A DNA stretch of 64,000 nt. Source: an uncultured Veillonellaceae bacterium. GTDB lineage: Bacteria > Bacillota > Negativicutes > Selenomonadales > Selenomonadaceae. Positions within the stretch are counted from its first letter, which is position 1. Every line of letters starts with the position of its first letter. A program made the position numbers and the translations under genes. This document shows positions 33,531-41,580 of this stretch, piece by piece. Location of the stretch: positions 1 to 64,000 of the forward strand of contig CADCIX010000026.1 in the NCBI GenBank assembly GCA_902801565.1, given 5' to 3'. The notes under the pieces are model-generated. The model did not search any database. It was given only the letters and a program-made list of their open reading frames with translations, and had not been told where the DNA came from.

Positions 33531-33776
33531 TCAGGATATGACCTGCTGTGCCCTTTCTGCTTGCACTGCCCGCAATATCGTTGACCGGCTGAGGCCCGTG
33601 GCCTTACATGCTTCCTTATAGCTCTTTCCATCGAGAATCATGGCCACTGCCGCATCCTTCCGGGCCTTTGGAAGAGGTCTCCTTCCCTCCCTGTATCCAG
33701 CATGTGTCCCGGCAATCTCCCTGCCAGCCTGTGTACGCTCAATGATAAGATCCCGCTCAAATTCCGCGAAGGCCAC
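33531..33776 (-). pseudogene. Serine recombinase (resolvase/invertase) C-terminal fragment
   Basis: 81 residues starting AFAEFERDLIIERTQAGRE, the E-helix end of small serine recombinases, followed by the DNA-binding HTH SYKEACKATGLSRSTILRAV. The catalytic N-terminal ~110 residues are absent and an in-frame TAG lies just upstream, so it is a remnant. Confidence 0.8.
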
Positions 33777-33790
33777 CTGCTACAAAACGT

Positions 33791-33805
33791 TCAAGTTTTG
33801 ACGCA
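33791..33805. repeat. 15-bp direct repeat, left copy
   Basis: TCAAGTTTTGACGCA, identical to 35160-35174. The pair brackets the AAA/DUF4143 gene at 33838-35073 and its promoter. Confidence 0.7.
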
Positions 33806-33837
33806 AAAGCCGCCTCCTTTTCGGCACGGCCGAAAAA

Positions 33838-35073
33838 TCATATGTACTCAACAGGCAAGGCCACCACCCGCTCGTTAAGCCATAACTTTTGTGAATACAT
33901 ACAAAGAACAATACCCAGACCACGGCGGTGATTCTTGATTTTGTCTATGACATCAAAGGAATTTGTCATTGTCAGCTTGGGATTCGCAGACATCTTTATC
34001 TCTACAGGGTAGATAGTATCTCCATCCTCAATCAGCAAATCTATCTCTGATTCGCGCTGCTCCGTCTTATCGCGCCCACGGTAATAGCTAACATTCATCC
34101 TATAGTCGACACCTGCATTGGAAAAGGACTTCAGAATCTCCGAAACAACAAACGTCTCGAAAAGTTCTCCAGACATGGCACCGTTCATAGCCAGTTCTGG
34201 TGTCAGGTACTTTGCCAGGTAACAGACAAGGCCTGTATCCCTGAAATACAGCTTTGGGGTCTTTATCGCCCGCGACAAAGCAGAATTTGAGAACGGCGGC
34301 AAAATATATACAAGCCCTGATGCCTCCAGCACCGATGTCCACTCCTTGGCCGTCGCTACCGTAACATCCGCCTGTTCTGCCACCTTACTATAGTTCAGCA
34401 TCTGTCCTGTCCTTGCAGCCATAGCCGTAAGGAAGCGCATGAACTTCAACCGATTCTTTACCTGCAGAAGATCATTGACATCACGATCCAGGTAAGTCTT
34501 TACATATGATGAATAGAACAGCTGCCAGTCCACATCAGCCTTATAGAGTGCCGGGTAGCTTCCTTTATGAATCAAAGACCATATATGCTGGTGAGGTCTG
34601 AAATGCTTGCCACGCTGCTCTATGTATGCTTCTGACGGTATAAATGGCTGATGGAAGTCAATGCCATCAATTTCCCGCAACGACAAGCCTGAAAGCTCAA
34701 ATATGGCTATGCGCCCAGCCAATGACTCCGAGACATGCTTCATTAGCTGGAATGACTGAGATCCTGTCAAAAAAAATATTCCCCTCTCATCTGATGCATC
34801 ACAAGCCATCTTTATGTAAGGAAAAAGCTCTTGTATATGTTGAACTTCGTCAAGCGTGATAGGATAAGGATGGTTCCGGAAGAAAAGCCCTGGCTCCGTA
34901 CGGGCCTGCTCCAAGATTAATGGGTCATCAAAGGTAAGATAAGGCCTATCTGGGTATACATGCCCCAGAAGCGTCGACTTGCCAACCTGCCGCGCACCAG
35001 TCACAAGCAACGCCTTAAAAGCTCGGTCAGCCTGTTGAATATAGGATTCCATGTGCCTCTTGATATAATCCAT
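33838..35073 (-). CDS. AAA ATPase with DUF4143 domain
   Basis: 411 aa, full length. Walker A VTGARQVGKSTLL, Walker B ITLDEVQ, sensor FFLTGSQSFQLMK, arginine region in RIAIFELSGLSLRE, then DUF4143: LYFRDTGLVCYL, GELFETFVVSEI and the nuclease-like core SEIDLLIEDGDTIYPVEIK (D..EIK). The start at 35073 has GAAGGGA before it; the frame upstream to 35175 crosses the promoter. It carries a perfect palindrome over its promoter, and 15-base direct repeats bracket the whole unit like a cassette. Confidence 0.88.
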   Translation of the reverse strand: MDYIKRHMESYIQQADRAFKALLVTGARQVGKSTLLGHVYPDRPYLTFDDPLILEQARTEPGLFFRNHPYPITLDEVQHIQELFPYIKMACDASDERGIFFLTGSQSFQLMKHVSESLAGRIAIFELSGLSLREIDGIDFHQPFIPSEAYIEQRGKHFRPHQHIWSLIHKGSYPALYKADVDWQLFYSSYVKTYLDRDVNDLLQVKNRLKFMRFLTAMAARTGQMLNYSKVAEQADVTVATAKEWTSVLEASGLVYILPPFSNSALSRAIKTPKLYFRDTGLVCYLAKYLTPELAMNGAMSGELFETFVVSEILKSFSNAGVDYRMNVSYYRGRDKTEQRESEIDLLIEDGDTIYPVEIKMSANPKLTMTNSFDVIDKIKNHRRGLGIVLCMYSQKLWLNERVVALPVEYI

Positions 35074-35087
35074 AGCAAATCCCTTCT

Positions 35088-35135
35088 CCGGCAAATTTAT
35101 AGTACAAGTATAAATTTGCCGGAATACATTGTCAA
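35088..35135 (-). promoter_or_regulatory. Promoter overlapped by a perfect 14-base-arm palindrome
   Basis: Arms CCGGCAAATTTATA (35088-35101) and complement (35109-35122), 7-base loop. Minus-strand TTGACA (35130-35135) and TATACT (35107-35112) are 17 bases apart, so the -10 sits at the palindrome centre. The ATG is 14 bases from the arm. Same layout as the operator of the related gene at 32286-33452, but with a different arm sequence. Confidence 0.75.
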
Positions 35136-35159
35136 GCACAAAATAAAGCAACACTCTCG

Positions 35160-35174
35160 TCAAGTTTTGACGCA
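35160..35174. repeat. 15-bp direct repeat, right copy
   Basis: TCAAGTTTTGACGCA, identical to 33791-33805. It lies upstream of the AAA/DUF4143 promoter. Confidence 0.7.
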
Positions 35175-35194
35175 TCCACCCCTGCGGGGAATCG

Positions 35195-35290
35195 TCACCC
35201 TTTCAGAAACCTTCCCACCGCATTCGTCGATATGCCGAAATGCTTGGCCGTCTCCCTGTAAGTATGGCAATCAATTCCTTCAGATGTCAT
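35195..35290 (-). pseudogene. Small helix-turn-helix remnant
   Basis: A 31-codon frame containing TYRETAKHFGISTNAVGRFL, a clear HTH of the kind found in resolvases and transposase first ORFs, ending at a stop 20 bases before the right 15-bp repeat. It is too short to be a gene of known type; probably the end of a lost recombinase or transposase gene. Confidence 0.45.
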
Positions 35291-35314
35291 CTGCTAGTCT
35301 CATTTGATACTGTA

Positions 35315-35343
35315 TTGCATTTGTTATACTTTTGCGTTACAAT
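35315..35343 (+). promoter_or_regulatory. Promoter of the antitoxin gene
   Basis: TTGCAT (35315-35320), 17-base spacer, TACAAT (35338-35343), 21 bases before the antitoxin ATG. Confidence 0.6.
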
Positions 35344-35364
35344 TTTTAAAAAGGGGGAATTGAC

Positions 35365-35658
35365 ATGCCAAAGACAGCCAACATCAATCTTCGCATCGAG
35401 CCAGAAATCAAAGCGCAAGCCGAGACAGTGTTCTCCAGCCTTGGAATATCCGTCACCGATGCCATCAATGTCTTTCTTCACGCTTCCATCATGGAAGGAG
35501 GCTTTCCATTCCAGCCAAAGCAACCAAGATACAATCGCGAAACACTGATGGCTATGCAAGAGGCCAGGGACATCATGGCAGGAAGAGTAGAATGCAAGCG
35601 ATACAGTTCCCTTTCCGATCTCTTGAAGGACATGGATGCGGAGGACGCCGATGCTTGA
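35365..35658 (+). CDS. RelB/DinJ family antitoxin
   Basis: 97 aa. The N-terminal ribbon-helix-helix MPKTANINLRIEPEIKAQAE followed by FSSLGISVTDAINVFLHASI is typical of RelB/DinJ, which neutralise YafQ/RelE mRNA-cutting toxins and autoregulate. AAAGGGGG precedes the ATG. The toxin gene overlaps its end by eight bases but is truncated, so the antitoxin is probably an orphan. Confidence 0.9.
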   Translation: MPKTANINLRIEPEIKAQAETVFSSLGISVTDAINVFLHASIMEGGFPFQPKQPRYNRETLMAMQEARDIMAGRVECKRYSSLSDLLKDMDAEDADA

Positions 35659-35812
35659 TTTAGTGACTACCACGCAATTCCGCAGGGATTTGAAGCGTAT
35701 CCTGAAACGAGGCTACGATCTATCAAAATTGGATGCTATGACGGTGCCCTGCCCTCCAGCCGTGATGGCGCGGATCTGGCAGAGGAACGCCGCCTGCTCT
35801 ATGTGGCTGTAA
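35651..35812 (+). pseudogene. YafQ/RelE-type toxin, truncated after ~29 codons
   Basis: It begins [20 protein letters not shown] then [10 protein letters not shown], the exact start of YafQ-family toxins. After about codon 29 the sequence changes to out-of-frame helicase DNA and stops at 35812. The catalytic His residues near the C-terminus of YafQ are gone, so it should be non-toxic. Confidence 0.8.
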
Positions 35813-35922
35813 CCAGAGCCAAGAAACACCTTTACCTCACCTATCCGTCCCACACAGAAAACTCAAATGATGAGAACAAGGCCTCCCGCTTTTTGCAGGA
35901 GGCCTTTTCCGTTTCCAAGTGA
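35735..35922 (+). pseudogene. UvrD/PcrA-type helicase C-terminal remnant
   Basis: In the frame one base off from the toxin remnant, [20 protein letters not shown] continues [13 protein letters not shown], the motif V/VI region of superfamily 1 UvrD-like helicases, then a native-looking tail ending SFLQEAF-type residues and a stop at 35920-35922. Only the last ~60 residues of a ~700-residue protein remain, joined directly to the toxin stub. Confidence 0.8.
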
Positions 35923-35992
35923 GAAAGGAGCGATTCTTATGGCAAGAGCACCACCGAAGCCCCTGTTCATCCAACAGACAAGGAGATTATCC

Positions 35993-36246
35993 ATGCTGAT
36001 AAATTTGCGTGAAATGCTGCAGATCGCAGAGAAAAAACATTCCGCCATCGGCTCCTTCAACGTATACAACGTGGAGTCCCTGCAAGCGGTGATGAATGCC
36101 TCGGCAAAGGCCTCCGCCCCGGTCATCGTGTCCTTTGGCGAGTCCTATGACAGCCATATGCCGCTGGAGGGCATGGCAGAACTGGTGAAACTGTACGCGG
36201 CAGCCTCCGAGGTTCCCATCGTCCTTCACCTGGACCACAGCAAGAA
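35993..36246 (+). pseudogene. Class II fructose-bisphosphate aldolase-like N-terminus, truncated
   Basis: The ATG at 35993 has AAGGAG before it. The 84 residues (MLINLREMLQIAEKKHSAIG, SFNVYNVESLQAVMNASAK, PIVLHLDHSK) match the start of FbaA/KbaY/GatY aldolases up to the first zinc-ligand region LHLDH. After HSK the sequence switches to a GntP permease in another frame; the rest of the ~280-residue aldolase is deleted. Confidence 0.85.
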
Positions 36247-37166
36247 GGGGCGTGGGCCTCATCATCGGTCACTGCGTCATCATCCCGACCCCCGGCCCTA
36301 TGGCGGTGGCAGGCGCCGTCAGTGCACCCTTGGGCTCCTTCGTCCTCTATTCCGTCATCGCCGCAATCCCTGCAGCCCTCGTGGGCGGCGTGCTCTACTC
36401 CAAGCTCACGGCGAAGCGGTTCTTCCCGGAGCAATGCAACCGTGAGATTGGAACGACAGATGTTTCCGTGGATGATGGCAAGTCAGGAGAGCGCTGCCCC
36501 GGAACACTGGCCCTGGGATTGATCCTCTTCCCCATCACGCTGATCCTCATCGGTACCATTGCAGGCGCACTTCTGGAAAAAGGCACGACCCTGGCTGCCG
36601 TATGCGCCTTCCTCGGCGACAAAAACGTGGCTCTCTTCCTCGGCGTCATCGCCGCATTGCTTGCACTTCGGAAGTATTTCAAAGCCCCTGCAGAGGAAAT
36701 GATCACGGCAGCGGCATCCCAGGCAGGCATGGTGCTCCTGATCACAGGCGCAGGCGGCAGCTTCGGCGCCATCATCAACGCCACCGGCATCGGCGATTAC
36801 ATCGTCGCCACCATGCAGGACTTCAATGTGCCCCTGATCCTCCTGGGCTTCATCCTCAGCCAGATTCTCCGCGCTGCGCAGGGTTCCGCCACGGTGGCCC
36901 TCGTAACGACAGCGGCCATTCTTGCGCCCTCCATCACGGCGGTTGGCGCCTCCCCGGTTCTCGTGGGACTTGCCATCTGCTTCGGCGGCGTAGGTCTTTC
37001 CCTGCCGAACGACTCCGGCTTCTGGGTGGTCAACCGCTTCTCCGGCTTCACCTTCCCCCAGACCATGAAGGCGTGGACCGTGGGCGGTTTCGTCGCCGGC
37101 CTGACAGGACTTGCTGTCCTTCTCGTGCTCAGCATGTTCCAGAACGTCCTGCCGGGACTCATGTAA
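36247..37166 (+). pseudogene. GntP-family gluconate/organic acid permease, 5'-truncated
   Basis: The frame begins GVGLIIGHCVIIPTPGPMAV, equal to an internal part of GntP permeases, and continues through at least seven membrane segments to the native end FQNVLPGLM (GAGGSFGAIINATGIGDYI, AAQGSATVALVTTAAILAP). About 130-150 N-terminal residues and the start are missing because of the fusion to the aldolase head. It could in principle be translated by readthrough or reinitiation, but it would be an incomplete transporter. The two genes were probably neighbours in a sugar-acid operon. Confidence 0.85.
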
Positions 37167-37178
37167 TATTTTCTATCA

Positions 37179-37231
37179 TTTGCGGTTGAGGTACAGACGT
37201 TACAGCCTGTGCCTCAGCCGCTTTTGTCATT
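37179..37231 (+). terminator. Terminator-like repeat, copy 2
   Basis: GCGGTTGAGG pairs with CCTCAGCCGC (one G-T pair), then CTTTTGTCATTC. Nearly identical over ~52 bases to 29893-29945, although it follows an unrelated gene. Confidence 0.8.
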
Positions 37232-37315
37232 CGCAGACAGCTATGATAAAATAGCATAGAAATCCCTCCCCCCGGAGGGAAATCTGGCAACTGCCCAAGA
37301 AAGGTTCGATTCCGC

Positions 37316-38290
37316 ATGGAAGGAAGTTATTCGCGTGTGCTCCTGGTGTTCACGGATTTGCTGGCTCCTCTGGTCGTTGGATACTTCCTGCACCGCAGGA
37401 ATCTTGTGGGGGACGGGTTTGTCAACAAAGCCATCCGCCTCAATGTCGTCGGCGTTTTTACGGTGCTCTCCCTCCTGAGTTTCTGGGTCATGCCGATTTC
37501 CCCGGAACTGGTCTGGATGCCCTTTTTCGGCACACTTTACGTCCTGCTTCCCGGGCTTTTGGGGCATCTCACCTTTGCACGGAAGTATCGCAACCCACTG
37601 GACAGGGGAGCCTATGTCATCAGCGCCATGCTTTCGAACCTCGGCACATTGGGCGGAGTATGCGCCTTTATCTTATATCGTGAGGAAGGCTTTGCCTATT
37701 CCCAGATGATCGGCATTTGCCAGAATATCCTGCTGGTGCTCGTATGCTTTCCACTGGCGCAGCATTTCTATTCCCTCCACGGTCTTCGCCGGGGCGGGAA
37801 TCGGCCTGTGATGCATCGGGGAAGCCATTGGCGCAATTTGCGGGACATGTTCCTGAGCTGGAACCAGGTATGCCTTTTGGGAATGCTGGCAGGGTTTCTT
37901 CTGAACATCGGAAAGGTTCCGAGGCCGGAGTCCTTTGGGGATATTTTCTCCTGGCTGGTGCATATCTCCGCATGGATTTCTCTTATGCCCGTGGGATTCC
38001 TGATTGACTTCCATCGGGCGAGGGCATATTATTCCAGAACCTGGGACCTCGTTTTTCTGCGGTTCGCCATCGTTCCCGCCATCATCTGGTGTGCCTCCCG
38101 GCTGGTATTCACAGACCCCGTGCTGCTCAATACCCTCTTTGTCTGCGCCATGGCCCCCACCGCCATCAACGCCGTCGTCACGACACGGCTGTACAAGCTC
38201 AACGTGGATTTTGCCGTGGCTTCCTTTATCCTGACGACAGGGATTTTCCTGCTGGTTCTGTTTCCCGCATTGTTTTTCCTGTTGCGGTAA
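37316..38290 (+). CDS. AEC (auxin efflux carrier) family transporter
   Basis: 324 aa with about ten membrane segments in two halves. Visible: LLAPLVVGYFLHRRNL at the N-terminus, SAMLSNLGTLGGV in the first half-site, NQVCLLGMLAGFLLNIGKV, and the second half with MAPTAINAVVTTRLY. AEC proteins export or exchange dicarboxylates such as malate and malonate; the substrate cannot be read here. The start has AAGG upstream at modest spacing. It stands alone between two decayed regions. Confidence 0.85.
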   Translation: MEGSYSRVLLVFTDLLAPLVVGYFLHRRNLVGDGFVNKAIRLNVVGVFTVLSLLSFWVMPISPELVWMPFFGTLYVLLPGLLGHLTFARKYRNPLDRGAYVISAMLSNLGTLGGVCAFILYREEGFAYSQMIGICQNILLVLVCFPLAQHFYSLHGLRRGGNRPVMHRGSHWRNLRDMFLSWNQVCLLGMLAGFLLNIGKVPRPESFGDIFSWLVHISAWISLMPVGFLIDFHRARAYYSRTWDLVFLRFAIVPAIIWCASRLVFTDPVLLNTLFVCAMAPTAINAVVTTRLYKLNVDFAVASFILTTGIFLLVLFPALFFLLR

Positions 38291-38301
38291 GCTTCCACAT
38301 T

Positions 38302-38577
38302 TGCTTCTTCATCAGCAACGGCGGCAAGCAGATGAGCGAGTGGTTGGCGAACAGGTCTTTGTCGTTCTCAACTACCGCTATAATCACGGGCTTCAGACCA
38401 TCATCACGACAAACTATGGCTTGAAAGCATTGGCGGAGCGCATGGTGACGGCCACCAAGGACAAGGATTCCGGCAACGATGTACAGTGTAGACGGATACC
38501 CAGCCGTATCTGCGGGATGTGCCACATCTCGTGGTCGGAGGGAGGGACTTTCGGATGCAAGGGACGTGAGGCAATAT
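38302..38577 (+). pseudogene. DnaC-like helicase loader remnant with frameshifts
   Basis: EQVFVVLNYRYNHGLQTIIT with TNYGLKALAERM matches sensor I onward of phage/plasmid DnaC-IstB ATPases. The preceding MSEWLAN and the following HLVVGGRDFRMQGT lie in other frames. At least two frameshifts and the loss of the Walker regions show a decayed gene, probably from a phage or integrative element. Confidence 0.65.
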
Positions 38578-38780
38578 GGTCATGAGGATTCGTTGCCCGC
38601 CTGTCAAACAGGCATTTCTGTCAGGCAGACAGGGGCAAACTCCGCAAACTGGCTGTGACATTTGGAGCGAGGACCCTTCGGTATGGCGTCGGAGAGCGTA
38701 ATTTTTCTTGTGCAGCAGGATTTTTCCTGTCGGAGTGGAATTCGTATAGGGAATACTTGAGCGAGGAGGATGCCGGAATC

Positions 38781-41564
38781 ATGAAGGAATCAGAGCAGAA
38801 AATTGCTGCAAAAGCCTTTGCAGAGAAATGGAATGGCATAGGGGACGAGAAGCAACACACCCAGACCTTCTGGCTGGAGCTTTTGCAACAGGTCTATGGA
38901 GTGGAACAACCCTTTGGCTTTATCACCTTTGAGGACACCGTGAAGCTGGGGCATGTCTCTTTCATTGACGCAACGATTACCGAAACCCATGTAATGATTG
39001 AGCAGAAGGGGCTTGGGAAAGACCTATCGAAGCCCATCAAGCAGTCAGATGGCACCATGCTCACCCCCTACCAACAGGCGAAACGCTATGCCGCCGAACT
39101 TCCCTACTCCAAGCGTCCCCGGTGGATTGTAGCGTGCAATTTCGGGGAGTTCCGTGTGTATGATATGGAAAATCCCCAAAGCGAGCCGGAGATTATTTTG
39201 CTCTCCAATCTGCCGAAGGAATACTATCGCCTACAGTTCCTCGTCAATGCCGCCGACCGCAATATCAAAAAAGAGATGGAACTCTCCCTTGCTGCAGGGG
39301 AAATTGTGGGAAGACTTTACGATGCCCTTCGTAAACAGTACAGGGAACCGGACAGCGAGGAGTCTCAAAAAAGCCTCAACAAACTCTGTGTACGATTGGT
39401 ATTCTGCCTTTATGCCGAGGATGCCGCTATCTTTGGCAAGCGGAATATGTTCCATGATTATCTCATGGGATTTCGGGAGAAAAATATCCGGCAAGCAATC
39501 ATCAATCTGTTTGAAACGCTCTCCACTCCGATGGAGGAACGCGACCCTTATATGGATGCTGAACTGGCGGCATTTCCCTATGTGAACGGCGGGTTGTTTG
39601 AGGATAGCCGTAACGACTTGCAACGCCAAATTCCCCAGTTCACCGATGAGATTCTCTCCCTTCTGCTAAAAAATGCCAGTACGGATTTCGACTGGAGTGG
39701 CATATCCCCCACCATCTTCGGCGCAGTTTTCGAGTCCACCCTCAATCCCGAAACCCGCCGCAAGGGCGGGATGCATTACACCTCCATACCGAACATTCAC
39801 AAGGTCATCGACCCTCTCTTTCTGGACGGATTGAAGCGGGAATTTGAGGATGTGAAATCCGTCAAGACGTCCAAGCTACGGAAGCAAAAACTCTCCGATT
39901 TCCAAGAAAAACTGGCATCTTTGACATTTCTGGACAGTTCCTGCGGCTCCGGGAATTTCCTCACCGAAAGCTACATCTCCCTGCGCCGCTTGGAGAACGA
40001 GGTCATCAGCGAAATTCAGAACGGCGAGATTTCCTTCGGCTTCGAGGGGGAGCACAATCCCATCCGGGTGAGCATTTCCCAGTTTTACGGCATCGAAATC
40101 AATGACTTCGCCGTAACGGTGGCAAAGACGGCTCTATGGATTGCCGAGAGCCAAGCCATGCAGGAAACGGAGAACATCATCCATTTGAATCTCGACTTCC
40201 TTCCGCTGAAAAGCTACACAAATATTGTGGAGGGGAATGCCCTGCGGATGGATTGGAACAGTGTTGTTCCAAGAGAAAAGCTGGACTACATCATGGGCAA
40301 TCCTCCCTTTGTTGGCTATGCTTATCAAAGTAATACACAAAAAGAGGATTTGAAGATAGCAACTGGATTGTCTGCAAAAAATCTGGATTATGTTGCCGCA
40401 TGGTATTTCAAAGCGGCCGTCTATATGCAGGAGACCAGCATTGAAACTGCATTAGTTTCAACCAATTCCATCACACAGGGAGAACAGGTAGCTGTGATTT
40501 GGAAACCCCTCATGGAGAAACACAATGTCCGTATCAAATTCGCACATCGTCCCTTCCGTTGGGATAGCGAATCCAATGAAAAAGCGCATGTTCACTGCGT
40601 TATCATAGGATTTGACACACAAAGCACAAAGGTTTCCTGCCATCTGTATTCAGGTGACCAAATGCAGATTGTAGATAATATTAGCCCGTATCTCGTGGCA
40701 AGTCCAACTGCATTCATTGAGAAACGAAATCAGCCGATTTGTCATGATGCGCCTCCTATGATTCGTGGAAGTCAGCCAACCGATAATGGAAACTTAGTGC
40801 TGACGCAAGAGGAACGGGATTCCTTATTGCAAGTCGAACCACAGGCAAAAAAATTTCTGCGTCCTTTTATGATGGGAAAAGACTTCATTGATCGCAAGCC
40901 TCGATACTGTTTATGGTTGTTAGGAGCAAACCCTGCGGAACTCAAAAAATGCCCTCATGTTCTGAAACGCATCGATGCTGTGCGAGAATTTCGTCTTGCA
41001 AGCAAAAAAGCGGCAACACGAAAAAAAGCAGACACGCCTATGTTGTTCGATGAAATCAAGGAGTGTAGGACAAATTATGTTGCTGTCCCAAAAGTATCAT
41101 CTGAACAACGTCGCTATATCCCTATGGATTATCTGCAAGCAAATGTTATCGCAGGTGATATGCTGTTCATGATTCCAGATGCTACTCTTTATCACTTTGG
41201 AGTTTTGATGTCCAATGTACACATGTCATGGATGCGCGCGGTTTGCGGAAGATTGGAAATGCGATATCGTTATTCCAACTCCGTAATTTACAACAACTTT
41301 CCTTGGCCATTCCCCAATGAGAAGCAACGTACCACCATTGAACAAACTGCACAAGGAATCCTCCATGCCAGAAACATTTATCCTAATGCAAGTCTTGCTG
41401 ACCTCTACAGTGAAAGTCTCATGCCGCCGGAACTCCGCAAAGCCCACCAAGCCAATGACAGGGCAGTTATGCTTGCCTATGGGTTCGATGTGGGGAACAT
41501 GACTGAGGCGGGATGTGTGGCAGAATTGATGAAGATGTATCAGAAAATCGTTCTTGACATTTGA
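38781..41564 (+). CDS. MmeI-like type IIL restriction-modification enzyme
   Basis: A single chain joining endonuclease and adenine methyltransferase, 927 aa (MmeI is 919). Nuclease domain with D63...E74-Q-K76 (FIDATITETHVMIEQKG), helical connector, methyltransferase with AdoMet motif FLDSSCGSGNF (383-393) and catalytic NPPF (507-510), then a target-recognition domain (~600-800) and C-terminal helices (RYSNSVIYNNFPWPFP is typical). One such protein both marks and cuts DNA. The ATG at 38781 has GAGGAGG; 126 bases of open frame upstream are ignored. It is followed 16 bases on by a DUF4365-like gene. Confidence 0.9.
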   Translation: MKESEQKIAAKAFAEKWNGIGDEKQHTQTFWLELLQQVYGVEQPFGFITFEDTVKLGHVSFIDATITETHVMIEQKGLGKDLSKPIKQSDGTMLTPYQQAKRYAAELPYSKRPRWIVACNFGEFRVYDMENPQSEPEIILLSNLPKEYYRLQFLVNAADRNIKKEMELSLAAGEIVGRLYDALRKQYREPDSEESQKSLNKLCVRLVFCLYAEDAAIFGKRNMFHDYLMGFREKNIRQAIINLFETLSTPMEERDPYMDAELAAFPYVNGGLFEDSRNDLQRQIPQFTDEILSLLLKNASTDFDWSGISPTIFGAVFESTLNPETRRKGGMHYTSIPNIHKVIDPLFLDGLKREFEDVKSVKTSKLRKQKLSDFQEKLASLTFLDSSCGSGNFLTESYISLRRLENEVISEIQNGEISFGFEGEHNPIRVSISQFYGIEINDFAVTVAKTALWIAESQAMQETENIIHLNLDFLPLKSYTNIVEGNALRMDWNSVVPREKLDYIMGNPPFVGYAYQSNTQKEDLKIATGLSAKNLDYVAAWYFKAAVYMQETSIETALVSTNSITQGEQVAVIWKPLMEKHNVRIKFAHRPFRWDSESNEKAHVHCVIIGFDTQSTKVSCHLYSGDQMQIVDNISPYLVASPTAFIEKRNQPICHDAPPMIRGSQPTDNGNLVLTQEERDSLLQVEPQAKKFLRPFMMGKDFIDRKPRYCLWLLGANPAELKKCPHVLKRIDAVREFRLASKKAATRKKADTPMLFDEIKECRTNYVAVPKVSSEQRRYIPMDYLQANVIAGDMLFMIPDATLYHFGVLMSNVHMSWMRAVCGRLEMRYRYSNSVIYNNFPWPFPNEKQRTTIEQTAQGILHARNIYPNASLADLYSESLMPPELRKAHQANDRAVMLAYGFDVGNMTEAGCVAELMKMYQKIVLDI

Positions 41565-41580
41565 CATTGAGGCGATAGGC

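Noticed and set aside
35867-36445. 192-residue + strand frame as one protein
   Set aside because: It is a chance run joining helicase tail, aldolase head and out-of-frame permease DNA; only the aldolase part is homologous to anything.
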